Source: Sisyra terminalis | Lineage: Eukaryota; Arthropoda; Insecta; Neuroptera; Sisyridae | Direction: 5' to 3' | Assembly: GCA_958496175.1 (NCBI GenBank) | Contig: OY292275.1 | Span: 40,129,701 to 40,193,700, forward strand | DNA: 64,000 nt | Shown here: positions 1-11,195 of the stretch, piece after piece | Numbering within the stretch: the stretch's first letter is position 1 | Layout: the number at the start of each line of letters is the position of its first letter | The notes under the pieces: model-generated | Seen by the model: the letters and a program-made list of their open reading frames with translations, nothing else | The model's database searches: none | Told to the model about the DNA's origin: nothing | Translations under genes and position numbers: made by a program

Positions 1-1021
1 TAGTGACAGATATGTAGTTTTCAACTTCTTACAAGCATTTCGTTTTAAGAATTCATTTTTTTCAATATTAATTATATTTGCAAACATTTTAGTCACATAT
101 TTAAAAATCAAAACTCTAAACATGGTTTTATTAACTACACAAGAAGATATATTAAAACTTGACAAGTAGGACGTTTGTTTAAGTTTGAAATTCATTTTTT
201 ACTTACAATTACATTTGAATCAAAGTTCTTATAAGCTTATATTCCTTTGATTAATGAATATGTAATTTATTCTTCTTCAACAAGACATGCTTCCAGTTGT
301 ATAATATATATTCCATATGCATTTTACTTGCTACCTTACTTCCATATGAAAAGAAAAAAGTTCATATCGCAAGCTACGAGTTCCAGTAATATATTATGGA
401 ACATTTAATGATTAGTTTTATAAATATTTGAACTCATGAGCAATGCTATATGAAGCACATTTTATATTACATAACTTCTTACTTAAGCGAAATAAAAATG
501 TCCACAAAGTACTTTTTAACTTAAAATTTTCATAAAGCTTAGCAAAATATCTTTATTTAAAATAAACTGTCGTTTCCAACAAAACAGAGAATAGAGAAAG
601 AGGTGTTTTTATGAATAATTTTATCAAGGGAAATGGATTTTTTCCAATAAAAATGCAATTATATTTATAATCTTTTCACCAACATTAAATAACATTTATA
701 AATAACTAATTTATTTTCAATTGTATACTCTTTTTGGAATATCTATATTTAAATGCTTCTTTAATTGTAAAACGCTGCAATTAAGTTACAACTGGGAATG
801 CTACGGACGCAAATTTTATAAGACCCGCAAATTTAGATAAACGGATGACAATTTTTAAACTAAAACATCCACGGATGTAAAAGAAAATTTAAAATATTTC
901 AAAAAAATTTTAAACTACGTCTTTTATAACGAATAACTTTTAAAAATTTATTAATTAGCCATCAAAAATTCATAAGTTTATCAATAATGTAATAAGTATA
1001 ATTCACATATCATTCAATAGT
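1..1021. other. AT-rich noncoding DNA
   Basis: I see no open frame, RNA gene or paired terminal repeat here. The stretch holds only AT-rich sequence with short A and T runs. Confidence 0.6.
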
Positions 1022-1193
1022 TCCTTTTTTGGTTATTATATAACTTTGCTTTATAACTATCAAAGTTTGTAGCGACTCTAGGGTTTTTAAAAACAGCAAA
1101 TCTAGAAATATTAAAAATTTTATCGATATAAGAGTCGAATTCTATATCTAACAGTTTTGAAGCAGCTATCTTGACCACTCGGCCACCAGTAAG
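1022..1193 (-). mobile_element. tRNA-derived SINE, copy 1
   Basis: Read on the minus strand, the element begins with a tRNA-like head. The head contains TGGCCGAGTGG, a good match to the RNA polymerase III A box of Ser/Leu-type tRNAs. About 36 bp later comes AATTCGACTC, a B-box-like motif near plus position 1131. A non-tRNA body follows, containing the minus-strand equivalent of the plus-strand word gcgactctaggg. The 3' end is A-rich. The body and head match a second copy near 18.6-18.74 kb in the same orientation, which marks this as a dispersed family and not a tRNA gene. The sequence lacks a credible cloverleaf downstream of the anticodon arm. Transcription by polymerase III from the internal promoter is known for such SINEs and is inferred here. 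Confidence 0.72.
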
Positions 1194-3110
1194 CCCATCT
1201 TGATATTTTTAATTACATGTTTCATAATGTCAAGAGAAAAAAGTAACATAAAAATTTAATACATCTTCAAATAAAATTAGACGTTATAAGCGGTTGTTGA
1301 TAGAAAATTTTATTTTAAACTGAATGATTAAAAATTAAAATAAAATAAGCTTTTATATTTTTTCCAAATATTAGAAATCTTATTGCTTTTTTTCCTATTA
1401 TTTTAAATAATTTTTATGTAATTATTTGACATCTGTTATCTGTTTAAATGAGTATAATAATAATATTTTTTACAAAGTCCGGTTTTAAAACATAACACAA
1501 AGTTGTAAAATATTGTAAATTCTATTTGGAATAATAACATTCATGTTAAATATAAAATATGAAGATCATTGAGTATCTGCATAGCTTTACCAGCGGATTA
1601 TTTAAATGCTACAAACATTTCCTGTGTGTTTGTTCATTGGAGCAGTATACAAACCAAAAAAAAAAAAGGAAATAAAACTGTTAACGTTGAAATTCATGTA
1701 CATTGATTTAATGAGTAAATAATTAATTACATCCTTCGTTCTATTGGGTCAAAATGGATATTTGTTTAAAAATCTAATTATTACTGATTCCACAATGAAA
1801 ATGTGATTTTGAAAGATAAATTTATACATTTTTTTAGATAGGGAAAGACATGAAGTTTTATTATAATTTTTTACCTTTTGATGATAAACGTCATTTGGAA
1901 ATCGTATAGAAATAAACTGTAATTTCCTCTGTATTTATAATTATAATTTAAATAATAAAAGACATACAATTAATAATTCTGTATATCGCATTTTCCGATC
2001 TTCCATGCAATTCAGGATAACTCATGTAAATTGTTTACACCATACTTTAACCGCTGGACAAACTGTATGCATATGATTCATGTTCCCGTTCTACTATATC
2101 CTTGTAAAAGATAATATATAATCGGACATATATAAATCACTTCAATGATGACAAGTTACCGTTTACGTAGGATATTAATATCGTTTTATCACTGCGAATT
2201 GTTGTGGGAACTTGAGAAATTTATCACAAATGTGAAATATTTTACTTTTGTGGAAACTTGAAAAAAAATTCTTATTTTACGAAGTTAGATTGGTAATTCA
2301 TGAATGTGAAGGTCGTTTTCTTTTTTCCGTTTTGCTACAATTTCGCTAAAGCTAGTTCTACACAGTTTTCCAGAATCCAACGTGTATAATGTATTTCGAA
2401 TGAAAAATTAAACTTTGAATAAGTAATACTTTAATAAAACTGCTGTGGAGTGTAGGGTGCAAATATTTAAGAATTATAAAGATTTTAAATGTCGTATTTT
2501 AAAAATAAGTTCAAAATATATATATATATATATATAAAAATGAAGTACCTTCTTATAGATTTTATAAGCCAGCTTTGCAAAAACCTGAAAGGATTACGGT
2601 ACGAAGTTTCGTCAAACTTACCATATTTCTTTCGCTGTTTGTCGACATAATCTCATGTTTCTTCAGTTTAAAGTACTTTGTATGAAATAAAACATTCACA
2701 AAGAGAGTAAACGGAAAAGGACTCTTGTAAACCTTATATCTTTTAAAGACAGCTTTTTAGAGTTTTTTTTTCTAAAGCTATTTTTGTGAGAAAAAAACTG
2801 TTTTCTAAAAGTTGCCTGATACATAAAACATTTTCAAGAATTTCCTAATGCAGTCGTTAGATATCAGTTCTTAAAATTTTTATCTGTAAAATTATTTTTC
2901 ATTATCTAAAAATCGGTTTAAACATGTTATTAAGAAGTTTTTTAAAAAACTAATACAAATGACGTAATGCACATATTCTAAACTTAATACATATTTTAAA
3001 AATGTTCTTTACTAATACCAAAACCTAATGTAGTTGTTAAGTTTTACCTTTACTAGGTATAATCTAAGAACTATTCTATTATTATTAGAATTTTAATCAA
3101 ATTATTATAT
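1194..3110. other. AT-rich noncoding DNA with a TA microsatellite
   Basis: No coding or RNA signal is visible. A short (TA)n run lies near 2517-2537. An A-run of about 10 lies near 1658. Nothing else has structure I can support. Confidence 0.55.
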
Positions 3111-4075
3111 TGGGGAAGCCCGGGCAAGACGAATATGTTAAAGGAAAGGCTAAAAAACACACACAAATTTCTAATGAACAACAGTTTTTTTTTATTACTA
3201 ATTTGTAATTTAATTAATCATCTTTAGAAAATGCTAGTAAAAAAATAGAAACTTAAATAAACTCTACATAAATTTTTGACAACAAAAAAATTGCATATTA
3301 TCCAATTTGCCCGACGTCACCAGGTAAAACGGATATACCACCAGGGCAAAAAGATTAAGTAAAGCAAATGGTGTTTTAATCTTCGCAGTAATCGCAATAG
3401 TAACTGCCTAGCCTTAAATAAGAAGTACAGTTCTCGTGTGCCCACCTCTGGCATTGGTTGCATTCTATCCAGTCTTCTATAGGTGGTTCAATATATACTT
3501 CTGAGCATACTTAACATAAACAACTTATTTTATCCTTCTGATTAGTCTTCTTAATAATATAATACTAATAATATCACTAATTGCATACCACTACACCTAT
3601 ACGCTAATGGACTTAATTAAATGTGTTTAATTTCAATAAAAAAAATATTATTGAGCTAACCGGGCTAAACGAATAGCTTTCCATTTTGCCCATATCCGTC
3701 TTGCCCAAAGCACTAATACTCAAAAGTTATATTACCTACTGTAAAATTTCAACCTGTAATTAAAAATTACAAACACAAATTAAACTTCAAAAAATACTCG
3801 ATCGAATAAACAGAGTCTATTCGTTAACAGTTGTTACATAATACAAAAAATCATTATTCATAACTTGCCAAAAATCGTAACAAAACAGCAAAAAACTTTT
3901 ATTTTATTTTTTTACGACAAGTGCACTCATTTATTCTTTTGAATTAACTGTCATGCCATGGCTGAGTTGCTGTTTTACCACCTGAGTTCGTCCAGTAGCG
4001 CTATCGATTGTAGATTTTTAATAATATCGAGTATTCGTCTTACCCACACTATGCCTCTTGCCCGGGCTTCCCCCA
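3111..4075. mobile_element. pogo-like (Tc1/mariner superfamily) DNA transposon remnant
   Basis: The two ends carry the inverted repeat GGGGAAGCCCGGGCAAGA (left near 3112; right, reverse-complemented, ending near 4075). Variants of the word gggcaagacgaata recur inside, for example near 3300-3350 and 3660-3710. The interior includes a minus-strand relic of a CxxC-type zinc finger like the one at the C-terminus of many insect pogo/Tigger-like transposases. I could not find a clean TA target duplication: the left end follows TAT but the right end does not have one, so the right terminus may be eroded. At about 0.96 kb the element is far too short to be autonomous. Family assignment is inferred from the zinc-finger relic and the termini. 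Confidence 0.7.
3376..3546 (-). pseudogene. C-terminal zinc-finger fragment of a pogo-like transposase
   Basis: The minus-strand frame ends at a natural TAA (plus 3376-3378). It reads back through YYCDYCED, WAHENC, EDWIECNQCQ and VCSEVY. The spacing CxxC, EDWIxCxxC, WxHxxC, YxCxxC is that of the PHD-like zinc finger at the extreme C-terminus of many insect pogo-like transposases. One in-frame TAA at 3511-3513 interrupts the frame just before VCSEVY, and coding similarity fades upstream of about 3550. The catalytic DDE domain is absent, so the fragment cannot act as a transposase. It is most likely what remains after internal deletion of a full element. Confidence 0.68.
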
Positions 4076-4085
4076 CGTGAAAAAA

Positions 4086-4260
4086 TTGTTAAATGCAAAG
4101 TATCTTAAACGAACTTTTCCTGTTCCGGCATTAAAATGACGTCACAGTAAAGAAACTTCAAAATCCTACGGTCGTTTTTCTATAGCAAAGGTATTTTGAC
4201 CAAAATAAAGGTTGTTTAAATCTATCAAATTTAATGCTTATAATCGAAACCATTTTCAAT
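4086..4260 (+). repeat. Dispersed repeat, copy 1 (partner near 11 kb, opposite strand)
   Basis: This stretch aligns with the reverse complement of about 10975-11165. Shared words in order are attaaaatgac-tcaca, cttcaaaatcc, and then tgtttaaat followed by catttnnaa. It begins immediately after the right end of the pogo-like remnant. It contains the CRE-like word tgacgtca. The nature of the family is unknown to me. An internal or terminal part of an old DNA transposon is one possibility. Confidence 0.6.
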
Positions 4261-7200
4261 TTTAATGTGGCTACTGGCTAGGTATATTTTAGAACACTTC
4301 GTAATTTTTTTAAGGGAAAAGGATGTTAATTTAGCCTTTAAAAAATACATTACAATTAGTCATCTGAGCAGAAAAGTAGAGAAATCAATTATTTCACATT
4401 GTTATAATAAAGACTAAGTCTGTTATTTTTTCTTAATATAGCCTTTACGTGCTTTTATTATATGTCCTGATTTCAGTCAAATTAGTAGACTCATTATTAA
4501 GAAAAAATGTTGTTTTGATTTGTCGTTTTTTCGATTTATTCGTAAATAAAAAGATTGGAAAGCTGAAATTAGGAGAGTAAATGTATCTATTTACTACCAA
4601 AATATCCTCCAAAAATGGTTCAAGTGCCTTTCTGGAGCCAATTTTATATTGTTATCGTCCTATGGTATATTCCATTCTTGTCGCGTTAATCGACGTTAAA
4701 AATATAAATTTTTGTCGTCTAAAAATTGTTTTTTATCTATAATAACGTCCTTTATCGATTAAAGAAATTGTGCATAAAGTAACAACCAATTTTCATCACA
4801 AAATCATTGTATTTTAAATAAATTAAAATCTTTCAGAAAGAATATTAATAGAAATATAAACCATAACAAAAACGTTAAGCAAGTTTGAAAAAAGTTCGAA
4901 GTTATACAGGCAAAATATCAAAAGTTGCTTTGTTTATGTAATTTTGTATAGAAAGTAATATTTATTATCTATTCTAGATATAAAAATTATTAAGCTACTA
5001 AAAATTAGTAAATTAAACCCTCTAATTTTATTGCGCAGTAATTTTTAACATAAAATCCATTGAAAGCGATTTAAATCTCTATTCAAGTTATTATCCAGAC
5101 CGATGAAATTTCAATGGAATATTTTAATTAACTAATCATGTTAATTACAAATACTGATATGTTTCGTGAAATAGTGAATTGCTCTATAGTTAAACATCGA
5201 TTTCTATCACATCATGATTTTTTTTATTTGGTAAAAATGACCACAAGTTTAACGCGCTCTACCCCGTTTAACCCATGCGAGACCAATTACATGTCGTGCG
5301 TATAATACAATTCGTGTGTAATGATCAAAAAATTTATTCGCCAATTATTTTATTGGCATGTTAAAATAAATTTAAAAATATCGAACACTCAAATGTTAAC
5401 CACAACCAAACAGCATATTAATTTAATTAATATATTCATTAAAATAATGGTGGTAAATATGGTTCTATTTTTTATTTCAAATAAGAGAAAAGTATAACAT
5501 AAATTTAGAAGAAAAATGACTAAAATTACAAATTTGTAGCTGTGATGTCTAAAAAAAATATTGGATAATCGGAGTAATCAGAAGATTTAACAATTTCATC
5601 AAACTTATGTATTATGTTTTATGTGTTATATTTTAATTTGTTTTTAATTAGTTTATTTATTTCTAGGGTTTCTTTTTAACCCAATCAAAGCGCGACAAAA
5701 ATTTTAATTACATTATTTTTGCACTGCAGTAAGTACCAATTTGTTTCAAAAGCTGTGAATGTATTTATTTCATCTTTTATACTCGTATATCTCCCCTATA
5801 GGATGTTTAATAAAATTTTTAATTAACAAAGAATGATTGCACAGAAATCTTTGAATTTCAAAGAAGAAACGGAAAAACAAAGTAAAAAAAACATTGAAGA
5901 CAAGTAATTTTCTTTAATCTTGAACATTATTAACATCTTGTATCTCTCCTCAACATAATAAAAAATAAATGAGATAATAATTTAAAAAAAAAACACTAGA
6001 AGTTAAGTTTGATAAAAAAGGATAACAAAGTGTATTCGGGCCCTAAAATCTAACGTATATAATACTCCTACCTCAAATCAATCATTCAAGATCTAATATT
6101 ACGAATATTATAATTTTTTATGGTTAATTTTACCAATTGGTAAGATGATATAATACTTTTAGCTAATCTGATGATCAGTGATCTTTAGCATATAAGGGTG
6201 TTCCCATTAACGCACTCTTCTAGTTTACTCCAGCATCTCTTTCCAATAGTCTTTTTGTCAGCTTTTCTTTAATCTTTCGTCCATTTTGATGTTCAGCAAA
6301 GCGCAGATAGCTGGATTTGTATGGCTTGACATTTTTTCATAGTGTACCGGGCTTCTCAATTCTCAACCTCAACGTTGCAATTTACTATAATTTTCAAATT
6401 TTTATAAACTACGGTATATTTGTTTGCCGTAAGGTTGTGTTTCTTGCTAGATTGCCTTTTTGATCTATTTTTCATGTAGATACAGAAAAGAAAAAGATCT
6501 ATGTAAATCTAGGGTTCACAGTTATAAAATGCTATTAATTAAATTGTAAATAAATTATAAATCTTTAAACTAAAGAAATAATCTTTGGAAACTATTTTAG
6601 TGAAGGGGTGAGTGAAGGATTCGGACATATGGAAACAATGGCCTAAAAAACAATAATAACATTTTGATGGTTATTGTTCATAGTTAGTTTATCATTGTTT
6701 GTATTCTCTTTTTTTCGGATTTTTATTTTACTTTTTTACTACTTGTTTCATCAATTTACTGACTTCTTCAGGTACTAATATAATTTTTAATAACCGATGA
6801 ATTTGTGATGTAAAAATAAGAAATAAAAATTAATAATATTTAATATTTTGAGTTAAAATAACATACTTTTTTATCCTCAACTTCATGAAGGTATAATTGA
6901 AACTTGTGTAGTGATATAAATGCTTTTGTAGTTTACAAGTGAGATATTAAAGTTCTTAACCATCCCACTTTCCCTTATTTATTTAAAAAAAACACAGCTT
7001 TTATCCAAAGCTCGACAATCATTTATTATTAAAGGATAACATGGAAATTCGACTTTTTTTCAAGAAGAATTAAAAATGCCAATTTGATGGAAACCTCACT
7101 ATACATAAAAGTTGAGTTTTATTTCTTCATGCTTGGCGAATAAAAAGTTCCAGTTTAAATAAAGTAAGAAAAAAGTAAGTATCAGTTTGCAAATAGTAAA

Positions 7201-9121
7201 AATCACCTTTTCCATTTGAAAATTACATAAAAAGTTATCAAGTTGTGTATTATATTGATTTTCCCCCATCTTCTTGTTGTCCAAGATGTCAACCTCTGTT
7301 AAAATGGTTATCGAGTATACGATTAGTTGATTTTACTTGAACATGAGGTAAACAGTAATCCTGGTCTGTTGATTTAAACTTAAAGCATTTTTTTACCTTT
7401 GGTATTTGTTAGTTTTGCATTCTATCTTTTACGTTTTGTGTAATATTTTCGATATTCCCTTGGATCAGGTACAACAGCATATATCAGATCCATTATGGCC
7501 TAATTTATTGCCGAAAACTCAATTAAAATCCACACCAAATGCAATAAAACTGGCTTATGTCCTATTAAGAAACGTCAATATCTGATAAAGTAGCATTTTT
7601 TCTTTGATTTTACTTTAATTCGCGAATTAATTAGACCATAATGATTCTGATCCACACTGACGTGCCTGATCCACGGAAGTACCATAGTTTCAGTTACGAA
7701 AATGATCAAAACAAAGAGGCGTTCGAAAAGTAAAAAAAATTGGGCAAACTTAAAAACTTTTTTAAATTAGATAGTTGGTACTTAAATTATATACTTTTGC
7801 CTATAAATAAGTAACTCCTTCAGTAATCGTTCTAGTCTCGAAAGTTGACAAAATCGGCTTTTCATCGATTAGTTATCGATATTTCGATAGGTTCAGTGTT
7901 CAAGAATATCTCCTCAAAAGAATTGTTTGAAGTTCGAATTATTTTTGAAGTTATAGCCATTTTAATTCTGTAGTAACTCAGGGTTTGACGGAACGAATTT
8001 AACAATAAGCTGTTCGGAGGCTTCGACTACCCGAAAATGAATACCTCGTTTAAAACCTCAAACGTGTTTTTTCTAAAAAACAGTATATTTTTAATATACC
8101 TACCCTCCTTGGTAAAATCAACAAAAAATTGAAAATTTTAATTTTTACTCGTTTGAAATATTCGGAAAAGTTAAAAAAATACTGAAAAAATTTAACCTTT
8201 GTTTTAAAAAACTGCCATTATTTGAGAACCTTTTTTCCATTTTTCCTAGTCCCTATCATAATGACATTTGTACTGATAAAGAATCTACCTTTTTTATTTT
8301 TCATATGAGCAAAAGGGTGGGAATCGTGACATGGACACACTCTTTTTTCTCCCATTACTTCAACAACGTGTGACTTTATGAAACATATTTTTTTTTGTGG
8401 AGTCCTTAAATTTCAAAGAAATGAATGATCAAAAAAACGAAGGGTTAAAATATTGATTGTCTTTTAATATCGGTCGTCAAAAAACATCCTAACACGGGAA
8501 AAATATACACATTTTTTACGAATGAACTTTATCATTTACATTATAGGCATATCCATATCCTTTTTATAAGCAATTTTGGACCAAAAATAGAATTAGAAAT
8601 AAATATTATGATACATAGCGTGAGTTCAGATATAAAACAAATTCATTAACCTATATAAGGAGCGAAGATGTTATGCTACCTAAGCAACATTAAAATTTGA
8701 AAAGGTAATAATCTATGTGTATAACGTACTTTTAAAAAAGACAATTGTTAAACTTTAAAACAATTACAGATACTAATTGCTAGAAGCTTATTATACATAA
8801 ACTTTTAATTATTTAAATAGTTTAAATTAAATGTGTAAGGAATTTGTTTTAAATCTTTCCAATCTTAGTTATTATTATTTTTTCAGCCTTACGAAGGAAA
8901 TGCCTTTTCTTATTATTTTTATGTAATGATATTAAAGTCTGCAGTGAGTGGAAGTACTGTATCTGAATATAATACTAAATTTTATAAAAATCAGTTTATC
9001 TGTTTTTTAGTTAAAAGCAGATATACAAACTGACACAATTTTTGTTCAAAAGTAGGCAAATTTGGAATAACGATATTTTGAAACCAAAACTTACATTTGT
9101 ATGTACCGACAGAGATTGGAG

Positions 9122-9160
<39 letters not shown>

Positions 9161-9296
9161 CACTCTACACACTTTCATATTTAAATTTAATTTAAATGAT
9201 TTTTTTCCTATAGGGATAGGAAATTCAAATTGACAAACTATGTAAAGATCAAACCAATTCAAATTGAAACAGATACCTACTCAATTTTATTCAACA
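4261..9296. other. AT-rich noncoding DNA
   Basis: Apart from a long TA microsatellite near 9121-9160, I find nothing here I can support as a gene. Short open frames, such as one at 7099-7284 on the minus strand, have AT-driven composition and no recognisable motif. The less AT-rich part near 7830-8060 may be old transposon sequence, but I see no termini. Confidence 0.5.
9121..9162. repeat. (TA)n microsatellite
   Basis: An uninterrupted alternation of T and A covers about 40 bp after gagttata. The small open frame that spans it owes its Tyr-Ile repeats to this tract and is not a gene. Confidence 0.95.
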
Positions 9297-10692
9297 ACTA
9301 GTAGTTGCCCGTTGCATTCGCAACTAAAGGTTTTATCTCAATAAAATGTTTAGTATGAGATAATGTAGAGTTAATCAACAATCGAAATTTTAAATTTAAT
9401 AATCAGTGTTGTTAATTAAAAAAACTGTATCTAAAATTATATTAAGAAATATATTTTTATATCATTTTAATAACTACATTTTAAATAACGTAATTTCACT
9501 AAATTAGTATGAAATTTTAATACTTATGTTGTACTTATACCAAATTGTCGATTTTAAATTTTGGTTCGTTTTTCAACAATCAAACTTTTCAAAATCTATT
9601 TTATTTTATCAACCAATGGTTGTGATCTAGAGTAATTATATATTCGGCTGAAATGCATTAGGTAGCAATTTTTTGCCATATATTTCACTGTCAATGCAAA
9701 TATAAAATCTTCCATACTAACTTTTTTTCGGTATTTAGAACAACTTGAAAATCAATTATTGTTATTGGACAAAAATAAAATATTCGAATTTACTTCCACG
9801 CTTTTCACCTATTTCCAACAATTTTGTATGTACAACATCCAAATGTGCGAAATCGAATAGCTTTTTAGTCATGTTAAAATAAAGGTCATTATTTTTTTTT
9901 CGTATTACAATGTATTTTCAAATATAAGTGCACATTTGTGTCGATGAAATTTGGAAAGTGTTTTCCTTATACGATGCAAATATATAATAAGAAAGGGGTT
10001 TTGAAAATTTCTCCCCTAAAAGAGTGAAAAACGGTAGCAAAGTTTGTTAGGGATAACGTTTAATAAACAATCGAAATTATCAATATAATCAATCCAAGTC
10101 CGTTAAAAGCGAATATTTACAACTGGCTAACTATTTGTCGCGCTTTTATTACAAATAATATATATTCATAAAAAATTGTACCATCGGGTGCGTAAATAAT
10201 TATTTAATGTGCTTGAGTAATAATATTTTGACAAAAGTAAATAATTGTTATGAAAAAAATACAAAAATAATCACAAATTTGGTAAATAGTCGGTTTGAGC
10301 AAATAGGCATGTTTGAATGCCGTGCGCTGTGTCAACTTAACCCTACCAACGTTTTGAATGCGTAAGTGGGGATAACCGAGCGCATGCGTATAGTCTGAAC
10401 GCACGGACAGCAAGATAGTCAATTTATATATAAGATGTTTCGTATTTAACGGCACTCTGTTTATTATGTTTGAAATTTATTTTGTTGGCGGCTTATATGT
10501 GTTACCCCACATAAACTCTGCCACCCCATTTCACCCTGTTAGGGGTGGAATTACCAGAAATTCGTCCCTATAGGATGCTTAAGTAATATAAGGAATGTAC
10601 CTTCCAAATTTAATGACTCTACGACCAGTAATTTTGGCTGTAGTTTGATTCTAATTCATTATATCTGGTCAAGCGATTTTATATATATAGAT
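9297..10692 (+). mobile_element. Unclassified repeat with ACTAGTAGTTGCCCG start and TATATATATAGAT end
   Basis: The left end actagtagttgcccg and the right end gcgattttatatatatagat resemble the paired ends of a widespread class of non-autonomous repeats in insect genomes, probably retroelement-derived. Near the right end the sequence has the typical pieces: aggggtggaatt, a phrase about the clear-cut word ccaaatttaatgac, then a (ta)n and agat terminus. No coding region is discernible between the ends, and a target duplication is not evident. Treating both ends as one 1.4-kb unit is inference. They could belong to two fragments. Confidence 0.42.
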
Positions 10693-10974
10693 GAACGTTA
10701 TCATAATGAGGAGAAACCTATTTTTAGTTAAGAAAAATGTTTATTGACAGAAAAGGAAGTTTTAATTTTATTGAGCAAATGAGAGTTCGAAAACGATGGG
10801 TGTGTCAATGGGTCTTCTGTGACGTCACAGTACACATCACTACATGTATTGAATCTGAGATATAAACAGATCATTGTGCGATTACCATAGAACTGCAATA
10901 ATTTTTCGCCATGGAAAAAATTTTTATATTCTAACAACTACTATCAATTTTTCTCCTTAGGATAACAGTTGTGT

Positions 10975-11165
10975 AGATTGTAAATGTTATAAATCGTTAA
11001 CTTAATGTTTAAACAATTTAAACAATCTATCCCTTTGGGCTTAAGTACATTTGACATAGATAAACGTCCATGGGATTTTGAAGATACGTTTTGTGATGTC
11101 ATTTTAATTCCGCACCAATAGGAGCTGGTTTTAGGCTTTTTAAATTTAACGATTTTTATATGCAT
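10975..11165 (-). repeat. Dispersed repeat, copy 2 (partner at 4.09-4.26 kb)
   Basis: On the minus strand this sequence aligns over roughly 170 bp with 4086-4260, with substitutions and few gaps. The open frame across it (10944-11195, minus) is not preserved in the other copy, so I do not call it a gene. The neighbouring minus-strand stretch down to about 10730, which contains a second tgacgtca, may belong to the same element. Confidence 0.58.
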
Positions 11166-11195
11166 TTTGAAATGAATATTTCTTAAATTTAACAA

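Noticed and set aside
1130..1193. tRNA-Ser/Leu-like gene on the minus strand
   Set aside because: A and B boxes are present, but the acceptor and T arms do not pair, and the same head with an attached body recurs at 18.7 kb. It is a SINE head.
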